A stretch of DNA of 64,000 nt from Mactra quadrangularis (lineage: Eukaryota; Mollusca; Bivalvia; Venerida; Mactridae). The notes below the pieces were generated by a model, which was given only the letters and a program-made list of their open reading frames with translations, was not told where the DNA came from and did not search any database. This document shows positions 25,559 to 36,456 of the stretch, one piece after another (positions within the stretch are counted from its first letter, which is position 1; each line of letters opens with the position of its first letter). The stretch spans positions 31,195,322-31,259,321 of the forward strand of contig CM046300.1 in assembly GCA_025267735.1 (NCBI GenBank). Reading direction: 5' to 3'. Made by a program: the position numbers and the translations under genes.

Positions 25559-25965
25559 GATCTAGCTATCCTCCCATAAAACGGGCCCTTCACCAGATTG
25601 CTCAGAATCATATTGAAGTGCATTGAATAATTCCGATCTAGCTATCCTCCCATAAAACGGGCCCTTCACTAGATTACTCAGAATTATATTAAAGTACATT
25701 GAATAATTCCGATCTAGCTATCCTCCCATAAGTGGGCCCTTCACTAGATTGCTCAGAATTATTACCGATCTAGATATCCTCCCATAAAGTGGGCCCTTCT
25801 CTAGATTGCTCGGATTTATGTCTTGTTTCAATGTATAATTCCGATCTAGCTATCCTCCCATAAATGGGTCCTTCACTAGATTTCTCAGAATTATACTTCA
25901 ATGCAAGAAATACTTCCGATCTAGTTATCCTCCCATAAAATGGGCCCTTCACTAGATTGCTCAGA
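25559..25965. repeat. Six-copy minisatellite, 76-bp period
   Basis: Copies start (GATCTAG) at 25559, 25635, 25711, 25767, 25843 and 25918, giving spacings of 76, 76, 56, 76 and 75. The core reads GATCTAGCTATCCTCCCAT, AAA, GGGCCCTTCACTAGATTGCTC, AGAATT. Each core is bracketed by AATTC and GAATT and holds CTAG near both ends, so each unit can fold. Confidence 0.9.
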
Positions 25966-26701
25966 AATATTAATATTTTCCTTATTTTGTTACTTAAAAA
26001 ATAAATATATTCTCGGCATGTATTTATAGAACATCATTATCAAACATCATTAGTGCTAATTACATGTATTTAAAAAATACTATCAAATTATTTATTAAAA
26101 ATCTTGACAATGTATAATGACCATGTTATTAGATAAATAAATGTGTAGGTATGAGTATAAATCATTTTTAAATGTTCAAACATTATTGCACCATATATTA
26201 ATTATTTTACATAGCTTGTTATAAGTTTTAATATGACAGAGAGTTGATTCAATTGGTATGACATATAAGTTAATTGCTTAAAAGGCAGGAATTTTTCAAC
26301 AAGACTAAACTCAATATGTTTGATACTGAATATAACAATTAAAGCAAACTTGTAAATAAAAATACCAAAAATATTTCAAAATAATGAATTTCTTTACTTA
26401 TCTCGAAAATAATTATCCATTGAATTAGCATATTCACTTTAGCAGAACAACGTTTGTTTTTAATTTTGTCCAATGTTTTTTATGCATTGATATGCATGAT
26501 GAATTAGTAAAACACTCGTTTATTATCATTATTTGTACTTTTTTTCAAAATATCAGTGAACATTCTGTTATAAACTCTTATTATATAAAAACTTCATCAG
26601 AGGAAGAAACATACATGAAGACAAAGCTACCCCATAATGTAGTTGGGCAGTTGCAATTGAAAGCAAACGCCTTTGTATATATGAGAATCAATAGACATGT
26701 T

Positions 26702-29700
26702 AAGTAAGCAAAGACAGAAACCTTCATGCGAATAATGGAGGAAAGACATTCGATAGTGTGTGTATGTTATCTTTAGTAGAGATAGAAACCAGCACGACGA
26801 TTTGGATAGAATGTCATGTCATATTCTAAGTCTGTTTTTAAGACCGAAACCTACATGATGATAATAATAGAATGCAGAACTTGAAGAAAGATACTTACCT
26901 CAACAAAAATGACAGAATGTCAGGCGATATGGTGCTTGGATTATCATTATTGAAGATAGAAGCCTACAGGAGAATTATGATAGAATAGTTAATTATTGTG
27001 TTTATGTGTATTCTTATGGGAGACAAATACTTACCTGAATTAGATGATAGAAGGGCATGCGATATTGTGTGTGTTATCTTAATTAAAGATAGAAACCTAC
27101 AGGAGAAGAATGATATGCTATGGTGTGTGTATACATGTTGTTTGAATTTAAGAAAGATACGTACATGAATTTAATGAAAAAATGACATACGATAAGGTGC
27201 TAGTTATCCTCATTGAAGAGAGAAACCTACAGGAGAATCATGATAGAAAAGTATGTCATGGTATTGTGTATTATTATTGGAGACAAATACCTACCGGAGT
27301 TAAATGACAGAATGGCATGAGATATGGTGTGAGTTATCTTAATTGACGTCATAAAACCTACATGGGAATACCGATAGAAAGGCAAGCCGTATTGTATGTT
27401 TTTTATTGAGGAAAGATACTTACCTGAGAAAACATGAGATTAGCATGCCGTATTGTGTGTGTTACCTTAATTCAAGATAGAAACCTACTGGAGATTATTG
27501 ATAAAAAGACATGTCATATTGTGTGTATGTTATCTTGATTGAAGATAGATACTTACCTCAATTAAATAATAGAATGGCATGCCATATTGCGTGTGCAATC
27601 TTAATTGAGGACAAGAACCTACTGGAGAAAAATGATATTAATGGATGCCATATTATGTGTGTGATCTTATTTGAGGATAAGATAGAAACCTATATTAGAA
27701 TAGTGGTAGAAAGGCATGAGATATAGTATGCATGTTATCTTTATAAGAGATAGAGACTTGTTGGGACAATCTAGATAGAATGACATGCCACATTTTGAGT
27801 CTGAACTTTTTTTTAAAGAATGAAATCTACTTAATCATAATGATAGAATAACATTACATGTAATGTTTGTATGTTTTCTTGACTAAAGATTGATTCTTAC
27901 CTGAAACAAAATGATAGAATGGCATGCGATATGGTGTGTATTATCTTAATTGAAGACAGAAACCTACAAGGAAATATTGATAGTACGACATGCCATAGTA
28001 TGTGTGTTATCATATTTGAGGATAGAATCCTACACGTAAATAATTGTAATAGGCATGCGATGTAGTGTGTATGTTAGCTTCTTGGAGAGATATCAGCACG
28101 ACAATTCGGAAAGAATGCCATGCTATAATTTGGAAATGTTTTCATTCTTAAAGACTAAAACCTACATGACAGTAATGATAAAATAAAATGCCAGGTAATG
28201 TTTGTATGTTTCTGTAATTGAAGAGATATACTTACCCGAATTAAATGATAGAATGACATGCGTAATGGTGAGTGTGATCATTAAGTTAATTGAAGACAGA
28301 AACCTACAGAAGAGTAATGAGAGAATGATATGTCATAGCGTTTGTGAGTATGTGTTCATTTTAAATTGAAGACAGATACTTACCTGAATTAAATGATAGA
28401 ATGGCATGAGATATGGTGCTTGTTATCTTAATTGAAGACAGAAACCTACAGGAGAATAATGATAGGATGGCATGACATAGTGTTTGTATGTTTTGTTTCA
28501 TTGAAGAAAGATACTTACCTGGATTAAATTCTAGAAATACATGAGTTGTGGTGTGTGTTAACTTAATTTAAGACAGAAGTCTACATGACAATAATGATAG
28601 AATAGCATGCTAATGCGTGGCTGTTATATTAATTGAAAACTTAAACCTATAAGAGATTATTGATAGAAAAGCAAGCCGTATAGTGTGTATGGTTTTTTAA
28701 CTGACTAAAGATACTTACTTTAGAAAAATGATATAATGGCATGCCATATTGTGTGTGTTACCTTATTTTAAGACAAAACCTACAGGAGAATAATGATGGA
28801 ATGGGTTGTCATTTTGTGTGTGATATCTTATTTGAAGAAATATATCTGAATTGGAATGTTGATAGAAAGAAAAGACGTATTTTGTGTATTTTTCCTAATT
28901 GAAGACAGTTACTTACATGAGAATAATGATAAAATGATATGCCATTTTGTGAGGGTAATCTGAATTTAAGAAAGAAACCTACAGGAGAAAAAATATAGAA
29001 TGAAATGCAATATAGTGTGTGATATCTAAATTGAAGATAGAATCCGACCGCAGAAAAAAGATATATAATGCATAGTATTTGTATGTTTTCTTAATTAAAA
29101 ACAGATACTTACCTGAATAAATGATAAAATTGCATGCGGTATGGTGTTTATTATGTTAATTGAAGACAGTAAACTACAATGGAGTATTAACAGATTTGCA
29201 TGCCATATTGTGTGTGTAACCTCAGTAGAAGACATAAAACTACAATGGAATTTTAAAAGAATGGCATGCCATTTTGTGTGTCTTACATAAATTGAGAAGT
29301 AACCTGCAGGAGAAATATGAAGAATGGCATGTCAATGTATGTTTGTTGTCTAAATTGTAGACATAAACCTACATAGGACTATTGATAGAAAGGCATGCCG
29401 TATTGTTGGCATGATTTTTACTGACGTAAGATACTTACCTGAATAACATGCCATATTGTGTTTGTAATCTGAATTTAAGATAGAAGCCTACAGGACAGAG
29501 GTTAGATAGAATAGTATGTCATATTGTGTTTGTTATCTTATTTGAAGATATATCTAATTGGGGATATTGATAGGAGGGCATGTCATATTGTTTGCGTGTT
29601 TTCTTACTTGAATCAGAAACTTAACCGAGAAAAATAGAAGCAAGGTATGCGATATTGTAAGTGTTATCTCATTTGTAGATAGATACTTAAATGGAAATTT

Positions 29701-30170
29701 TGATAGAAAACATGCCAAATTGTGTGTATGTGTTCTTAATTGAAAAAAGAGATACCTGAAAAAATTGAGTAAATTGTATGTTTTCTAAAAGAAGAAAGAT
29801 ACTTACCTTTCAATATTGATAGAATTGAATGCCATACTGTGTGTGTGTTATCTTTATTGAAGACAGAATCCTACAGGAGAATTATGATAGAATGGCATAT
29901 CAATGCGTGTTTTGTTATATTTATTTAAAACATACACCTTCATGGAATATTGATAGAAAGGCAAGCCTTATTGAGTGTATGTTTTTTAACTGAGGAAAGA
30001 TATTTACCTGAGCAAAAATGATAAAATGGCATGCCATACTTTGTGTGAAATCTGAATTTAAGATAGAAGCCTACAGGAGAAAAAAGATAGAATGGGACGC
30101 GATATAGTGTGTTTTATCTTAACTAAAGACAGAAAACTACAGGAGAATAATAATATAATGGCATGACATT
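26702..30170. repeat. 3.5-kb degenerate satellite, ~70-bp monomer, alternating A/B types
   Basis: Roughly 45-50 diverged monomers can be followed. Type A contains GACAGAAACCTACAGGAGAA and type B contains GATACTTACCTGAATTAA. Both continue with ATGATAGAATGGCATGC, a CATATTGTGTGTG-like block and TTATCTTAATTGAA. The two types mostly alternate. A variant block (AGATAGAAACCAGCACGACG) recurs at about 26780, 27748 and 28087 and marks a higher-order repeat. Confidence 0.9.
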
Positions 30171-31481
30171 GTGCACATCTCTTACTTTTTGCACATAAAA
30201 CATAATGAGGCAGTGTTGGTGACACCTCCAATTTTACATTGAAACTGGCACTAGCCAGTACTTAAAATGATTTGACCTTTAGTGCAAAATAGTATTAAAA
30301 TTTTCCTACATATATATATATGTCTCCCTTTAATTGGTTTGTTTTAAAATTATGAAGATGCTATCACCTTTGAACGCCTAACTTTTAGGTTAATTATTTG
30401 TTACTATTTCGAACAAAACATGAATTCAAAAATATTCAGTGATTATAAACCTTAAACATTCGATAAAAGCTGTGATAAGAAATAAAAATCAAACACAAGT
30501 TAAGGTCAAAGACAAATGTAGTACTAAGTACGTTATACAAGATCAATTACATTTCATCCCTATTTTACAACATGACGTATTTCAGTATGTTTTATTGAAT
30601 ACTATCTGCTTAATAGTAATTTTGATATCACGATTACTGCTTAACAGTTATTTTGATATCATGATTAATAATTAAGAAGTTTTATTAATATATTTATTAT
30701 TTAAAAGAAAAACTGATTGTCACAAACACTTTCTGGTGAAACCCTACCAGCGTTCCTATGTTTAGTAGTTATTTTCACTATTCCCTACTTATGCCAGATT
30801 CAGCCTAAAAACCAAAGTAAGACTTAATAATCATCCTTAACTCCTTGAATTAGCTTCAAACATCTTCTGTCGTTCCTAATCAGATTTTGTTTAAATAAAC
30901 CTCAATCCTTTACTTTCATTTCCATAGAAAAATGCATCAAACCTAGAAAAATGCACTAACTGTTTCGATTCTGAAATTAAACTCTATCCACCCCATTATT
31001 GCCATAAGTAAAACCCCAAATCATATTCCAATTACCCTAATCAAATCCCACGGAACATCTCCCATTGCTCTAAACATATATGCCTTCACTAGATAAAACT
31101 AATATAAAACTCTATAAGCCAGCAAGAATACTAATAATAGTGACCAAAGCGTTCCAAACCCTGGTGCTGGGGGTTATGAAACCAAAAACCCTTAAAAACC
31201 CCAACAGACCGAACCCTCACCATGGGGGTTGGGACAGATGGGTTGGGACATGCATGCAGGGACCTGAGATATCGGTGCAAATCTCAGGCCAGACACAGAT
31301 AACCTAAAGACCAAAAACAAAACAAACAAAAAAACCAATCAAAATATGAAATACAATAAATCAAACAATAACACAATGTACGATGTAAATGAAATAAAAA
31401 TACCATTTGTTAAAAACCAAAATATATGTTAGCTGTACATGTACATACATTGGATAATGATTAAGTCAGTTAATGCACAAA
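30171..31481. other. Gene-free stretch after the satellite
   Basis: It holds a short (TA)n run at about 30311-30320 and otherwise unremarkable AT-rich DNA. No coding region is recognised. Confidence 0.45.
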
Positions 31482-31563
31482 GATCAATCTCTATAAACAG
31501 ATATCTTATAGCCCGCGAGTAGGCGTGCGGAGAATTTTTGATCAGGTTTTTAATCAGATTGCT
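31482..31563. repeat. Internally deleted copy of the 12514/60296 repeat
   Basis: The left end (AATCTCTATAAACAGATATC) joins almost directly to the right end (CGAGTAGGCG..., GTTTTTAATCAGATTG). About 320 bp of the interior is missing relative to the copies at 12514-12921 and 60296-60691. Confidence 0.7.
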
Positions 31564-31597
31564 CAGACACCAAAGGAGATTTAATTTTTCAATAGCT

Positions 31598-31751
31598 ACG
31601 GAGCCCCTAAAGCGACATTATTTTATTATCACAACTATTTCGAAGAAACGTAATGATTATTTCGAAAAGAAACAACGAAATAATATTACGTTTAAACGAA
31701 ATAGTTGTGATAATAAAAAAGTATTTCAAAATGTCACTTTAGGTGCTTCGT
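31598..31751. mobile_element. 154-bp inverted-repeat MITE
   Basis: Termini ACGGAGCCCCTAAAGCGACA and TGTCACTTTAGGTGCTTCGT are inverted copies, and the inner arms (TTATTATCACAACTATTTCG / inverse) also pair. AATAGC occurs in both flanks and could be a target duplication. Confidence 0.8.
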
Positions 31752-32396
31752 AAATAGCCAATGTATGTGCTATGTATAGTAAACATGTACTTCAGTTTAT
31801 AAACAAATGACATGTCTAGAATATAGAATTAACTTAAACTTACCAACTCTTTTGTGTCACTGTCAAAATGTCTTTCACCATGTTGAATCATAACCAATGT
31901 GTTTATAATAAACGCTTTACATCTTAAGGAAGTCATTTAATGATAGATCTTTAATATCTAAGCTTTAATTAACTTAATAAAACATCAACGCCTCAACTAC
32001 CTTTATCTGAAAAGGAAAAAGAAATAGTTGGTCAGAAAATAAGGTAGTATTTATTTATTAAAGTCTAGTCTATGTACAATTACATTAAGCACACACATTA
32101 TAAAAACATGATGTCTGTACAATAGTACAATATAATGTAAGCACCTAAGTTTTCAAGTAAAAAAAAAGAAAAAAATTCCCTAACTTAATTTTAAAGTAGA
32201 ATTTTCCTAATACAAAACTATATATATGACCACAGAACATTTCTTAGAAAAACTAGTATCTAATTAAACATCGTATTTTAATGTAGTCGATATAACAATT
32301 TTTAAAATGATATTGAATGTTATTAAACCACTTTGAATTTTATTTTGTATCCATGGACAAGATCAATAAATTTTGCCTTAAATAAGTATGAGCTAT

Positions 32397-32581
32397 TATC
32401 TCCCTTTGATAATGTTCATATCAAAGGGAAATAATAACTCACGTCCATTAAAGACTTTCATTTATAATTTTGCAACAACGTATTGTAATATAAATTTATA
32501 CCATATATTAACATATTTGACATAATGTTATATTTCTCCACAAAAAATGAGATAATGTTATATTTCTCCACAAAAAATGAG
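32397..32581. repeat. Short hairpin and a 30-bp tandem pair
   Basis: TATCTCCCTTTGATA and TATCAAAGGGAAATA form a hairpin at 32397-32433. At 32522-32581 a 30-bp unit (ATAATGTTATATTTCTCCAC plus AAAAAATGAG) is repeated twice without change. Confidence 0.75.
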
Positions 32582-32639
32582 AACTATACTCAATAAGCGA
32601 ATTAAACTGATCCAGCCAAATATCAATTACAGGAAGTAG

Positions 32640-32870
32640 TCCAAGGCTAGAACGTTTTTGTTGTAAGATATCGGGTTCGAACCCCACAAAGCACACAAGT
32701 AAGTTTTCTAGAGCAAAAACAATCGGCGAGTTGATTCACTCAATTCAGATGTAAACTAGTACTCTAAAGGTCATTAACACAATGGTGAGGGGGTTGTCTT
32801 ACAGGATTATTGAGTCGACTAAATGTGTATAAATATTTAAAGGCAGATTTAATCTAAAATAATACTTATT
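32640..32870 (+). mobile_element. SINE (family B), degraded
   Basis: GGGTTCGAACCCC is a B-box. The downstream part (TCTAGAGCAAAAACAATCGG, ATTCACTC, CAGATGTAAACTAGTAC) matches the body of the SINE at 48880-49185 in order. Confidence 0.6.
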
Positions 32871-33274
32871 TATTTAAACGTAATATTGTTTGAAAATATA
32901 CTTCCTTGATCAAAGTAGTTGATCATTGTCATCAAACCAGTTTGTACACAAACAGTAAATTATATCACAGCTATACGTCTATAACGTTGATCCACTCCAT
33001 AAATTCATATAGTCTGAAAACAAGATGTGGTCAATATAATTTATAAATACATGAAAACTGGGACAGTAATGCAGGAAAGTTCCTCCATAAAGCAATCATT
33101 GTAGATGCAATATCATATAATTGTTGACAAGTTTTAATTACCAAATAATTAGAGAAGAAAATGTACTTTTTTAATATGACCATTTCGCTAGTCAGACCAT
33201 ATACTTTGATGTTTTTATATTGTAATTTTACAGTACAATGGTGATGGAAAATATAAAAAAATATATAAAAAACC

Positions 33275-33375
33275 CAAATGTTTAGAGATCGAGTGGTCTC
33301 TGGTTTGAAAACCCACCGGAGGCACTTGTTCCAATACAAGGAAATTTACATGTGATTGTTTCATTTAAGACAGTG
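33275..33375 (+). mobile_element. SINE (family B), partial
   Basis: AGAGATCGAGTGGTCTCTGG, TTTGAAAACCCACC and GGCAC..AAGGAAATTTACATGTGATTG match the head-body junction of the 48880-49185 copy. Confidence 0.6.
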
Positions 33376-34133
33376 GTAAAAATAACCTATAAATATAGCA
33401 CAGGTTCAGCATTGTTCTATCATGTCAGATAGATTATTTTATAAAACAATGAGGCATACACTTACCCCGCTGATTCAAATACTTGAACTGTGTTCCATAT
33501 AATCCTTGTACAAAATACATTAATATTTTCATCGATCCTGAGAAAATAAGAACTGTAGTGAGTATTTAAATCAGTAGGGTTAATGTGTGCACCACTGACA
33601 AATGAATAAAATTTAACAATATAATTAGTTGAGCAAATTGAACTGAGACATACGGTACCCACCAAAAGTTTGGAGACATTTTCACTTAGTAGTCCTGCTG
33701 AATGGACTTAATCTAAAATTTGATAACTGAGTATTCAGAAACTCTTCAAAGTTTTGCTTTAATTTTTTGTTATCATTATAATTACAACTGAGACTATATA
33801 AAAGCGTATAAGCTATGTTATGGAAAATTATTATAATTGCTTATTAGCATGGTTTTGGAGGCTTTAGGATGTCAGATGCTGAATCTTATAAATGTGTTGC
33901 ATTCATGAAAACTGTTTTTCATTTTATTACCAACCATATTTAAATATATTAAACTTAATGATTCAACAAAAATAATCATCAAAATAACTATACTACAATG
34001 TAGTACAAAGCATTTTTTGTACCAGCATAAATATACAATATAACGCCGTGTCAAAACAAATTAAGGTCATTTTACAACGGCTAGTTCACATAACTTTGGA
34101 TTCCTTGACCCTAATACCGATAACTTATCTATA

Positions 34134-34300
34134 TAACTCTATATCTCTATATAGTATGGCACATTCTTTGGATTCGAGAGGTCCTGGGTTCGAACCCGTC
34201 ATAGACACTGGGTCAACCTTGAAAAATATCTCCGATTGGTTCGCTTTACCAATGTTAATAATTAGATGGGTGTGTATAAGTGAAATTTTAGTCGGCAGTA
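34134..34300 (+). mobile_element. SINE (family B), partial, beside the LTR element
   Basis: The sequence TTCGAGAGGTCCTGGGTTCG followed by AACCCGTC is a tRNA-like head with B-box, followed by CCTTGAAAAATATCTCCGAT as in the family B body. The 144-codon ORF over this region is a chimera of SINE and LTR sequence, not a gene. Confidence 0.6.
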
Positions 34301-34433
34301 CATGTACAATGTATTTCTTACAAAATATATCAAAATTATCCGGAATTTATGGATATTTTAATGTATTTAGTTACCCTGTCCACTTGATGGATGTTTTTCA
34401 ATTTCAACAACTAATAGATTTTCAATATAATTA

Positions 34434-35215
34434 TGTAATGGTTCGATTTCTTGGTTATTCTGTCCTGGCGGTAGAGTTGTAGTAGTTGAGTGATTATGAT
34501 TCACAAGTTGTATTAATATTCTGTAGACCTTTAGATGGTGCTAGGTCTAAGACCCGGTGGTACTGGTCTGGATCGTATAGTGGTTTTTTTGTACAAATTA
34601 ATAAATGAATAAACAACAAAGATTTAGATAAACTTATACTATCTATTGAATAGTGAATTTATAACTTTACATACATATATATATATATATATAAACACAT
34701 ACAGGTACAAATGATATTTAGATCAAATTATATTTATTTAAGTTTAATTTATATTTGGATATTTTAATTATCAATTTATATATTATTTTATACAGTAGAG
34801 CTTGAAATTAAGGATCTAAGGTATATTCTTAGACTAAATATAGACTAAAGCATATTATGCTTTATGAAGCGACAGAAGCATTGAGCTTCTATGTACTGAC
34901 CTATGCAGCCAGTACCCAAGCTAATGGGACTAGCTGATACATGTGCTTTTATAGCTAAATATAAGGTCACATGACCAAAAATACAGGTGAGTTAAACTCA
35001 GGTTTAAATAAAGAAAATCAATAATACTATTGTATACTGTACTATACTATATGTATGTATAAAACCAATGACAGTGACAGTAGTTTATAAAATAAGAAAT
35101 GAAAAACAGATGAAAATTTATAATTTGATTATTTCTTTACAATTTGGAAACAATAATTGATTTATTTTAAGTAATTATGAATATAAACTATTGATTTGGA
35201 TTCTACACTATTACA
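34434..35215 (-). repeat. 3' LTR (782 bp)
   Basis: It begins TGTAAT and ends ATTACA (TG..CA with 6-bp inverted termini). By eye it is identical to the LTR at 42440-43221, with a constant offset of 8006 bp. It includes a (TA)n stretch at about 34673-34692. Confidence 0.95.
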
Positions 35216-35228
35216 TTCCTCTTTCCTT
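35216..35228 (-). promoter_or_regulatory. Polypurine tract for plus-strand priming
   Basis: On the sense strand AAGGAAAGAGGAA lies directly before the 3' LTR, where plus-strand DNA synthesis is primed in LTR elements. Confidence 0.85.
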
Positions 35229-35530
35229 AATTTGAACAATTTCAAACTTATTAAACAATTCAAAATTTTGTATGAAATAAAACAACAAAATTCATTCAGT
35301 CCTATCAATAATATTAGAACATTGACATAGTGCAATTCATTAATTAAAAAAAATTTAGATATGCAAACAAAACTGTAGTTAAAAAATTGTAATTTAATGA
35401 TACAAATATTAAGTTCCTAAACACCTACATGCATAAATGAAATGAATTTATGAATGAAACAATACATGAATAAAATTGAAAGTACCCAATATATACAATT
35501 TATAAAACATATCAATGGAACATTGTTCAT

Positions 35531-35986
35531 TTAATTGTTGTGATGATTTTCTTCTTCATCTAAATAATCTAGAGTTGATTCTCTATCCCTATGGAATAAG
35601 AGGAAACTGGTATCCACAGAGTCTCTCCTCTCCTTATCTAGGTTCTTCATAGCTTGCTTTAACTGTTCTTTCTCATCTGGGGTTGGGTACCTGTATTTCC
35701 CAACTCCAGGGTTAATGTAGCGATTATTCACCACTTTCTCCACTGTACAAATATGGTTAAGCCCTCTTTTCTTACCATGTCTCCTAGCCTCTGTGTTCTT
35801 GTAAGTATAAAACTTACACACTTTACATGATAACAAATACTTGAAAGGCACATGTGTACTGTTCCAATGTTCATTGAACCTGGAATAATTGTTGAAATGA
35901 GTTTCTAGCCTGCAGGTTGGAACAGGGCATTTACTGCCTGTCAACGGCCACAATGGTCTACTGAATTGTAGTTGGGCTTCAGCCAT
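35531..35986 (-). CDS. Extra ORF of the LTR element: two-zinc-finger protein (151 aa)
   Basis: The frame lies between pol and the 3' LTR, the position of env in retroviruses, but it encodes no signal peptide or membrane segment. Starting at the ATG at 35986 it has two zinc-binding patterns: C20-X4-C25-X14-H40-X4-H45 and C54-X2-C57-X12-H70-X7-H78. A basic stretch (RRHGKKRG) and an acidic, His/Asn-ending tail follow. I chose this ATG over the frame's upstream extension because a good 3' splice site (CTTATATATTCAG) ends at 35991, four bases before it. That suggests a spliced subgenomic mRNA. The function is unknown. A nucleic-acid-binding accessory protein, or a captured host zinc-finger gene, is inference. 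The unused extension to 36139 is hydrophobic and probably intronic. Confidence 0.75.
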   Translation of the reverse strand: MAEAQLQFSRPLWPLTGSKCPVPTCRLETHFNNYSRFNEHWNSTHVPFKYLLSCKVCKFYTYKNTEARRHGKKRGLNHICTVEKVVNNRYINPGVGKYRYPTPDEKEQLKQAMKNLDKERRDSVDTSFLLFHRDRESTLDYLDEEENHHNN

Positions 35987-36456
35987 CTTTCTGAATATAT
36001 AAGAAAGAGTGATAAAAAAACCAATTACATACATGGTAAATATAACAACATATATTTTTATATGACATAATACATTTATAAGCATAATTTTGAACAATAT
36101 GTCTGATTGATGTATATTATATACACATCCATTCAACATTTATATGTATAGCATGTCTATTTAAAAAATCTTGCCATTAATAATTTATAACAACATAATC
36201 TATATGCATTATACACATATAAATATATTTTTATATACAGATACACACACATATATATATCCTATAGTCTCTTCTATTTAACTATGTGCAATATATATTT
36301 TATTTTAAGTTCTATACAAATATTTATTTGTTGTATTAAAATGATATAACTATCAATATACATGATAATTATTATATGAATAATAACTATTTGGTAGTAA
36401 TCATATATAAATGTACTCTTTAGTTAGGTATAACTATATTTATTAATCGGTATTGA

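Noticed and set aside
25770..25952. 60-codon ORF with EGPxYGRI repeats
   Set aside because: It is a translation of the 76-bp minisatellite. The period is not a multiple of three, so the frame does not persist across copies.
25559..25965. CRISPR-like array
   Set aside because: Eukaryotic context, related spacers, irregular unit lengths and no cas genes; better called a minisatellite.
27511..27726. 71-codon ORF in the satellite
   Set aside because: A short open window in a degenerate repeat, with no conservation in neighbouring monomers.
34048..34482. 144-codon plus-strand ORF
   Set aside because: It crosses a SINE head and the LTR border of the retrotransposon, so it is a chance chimera.
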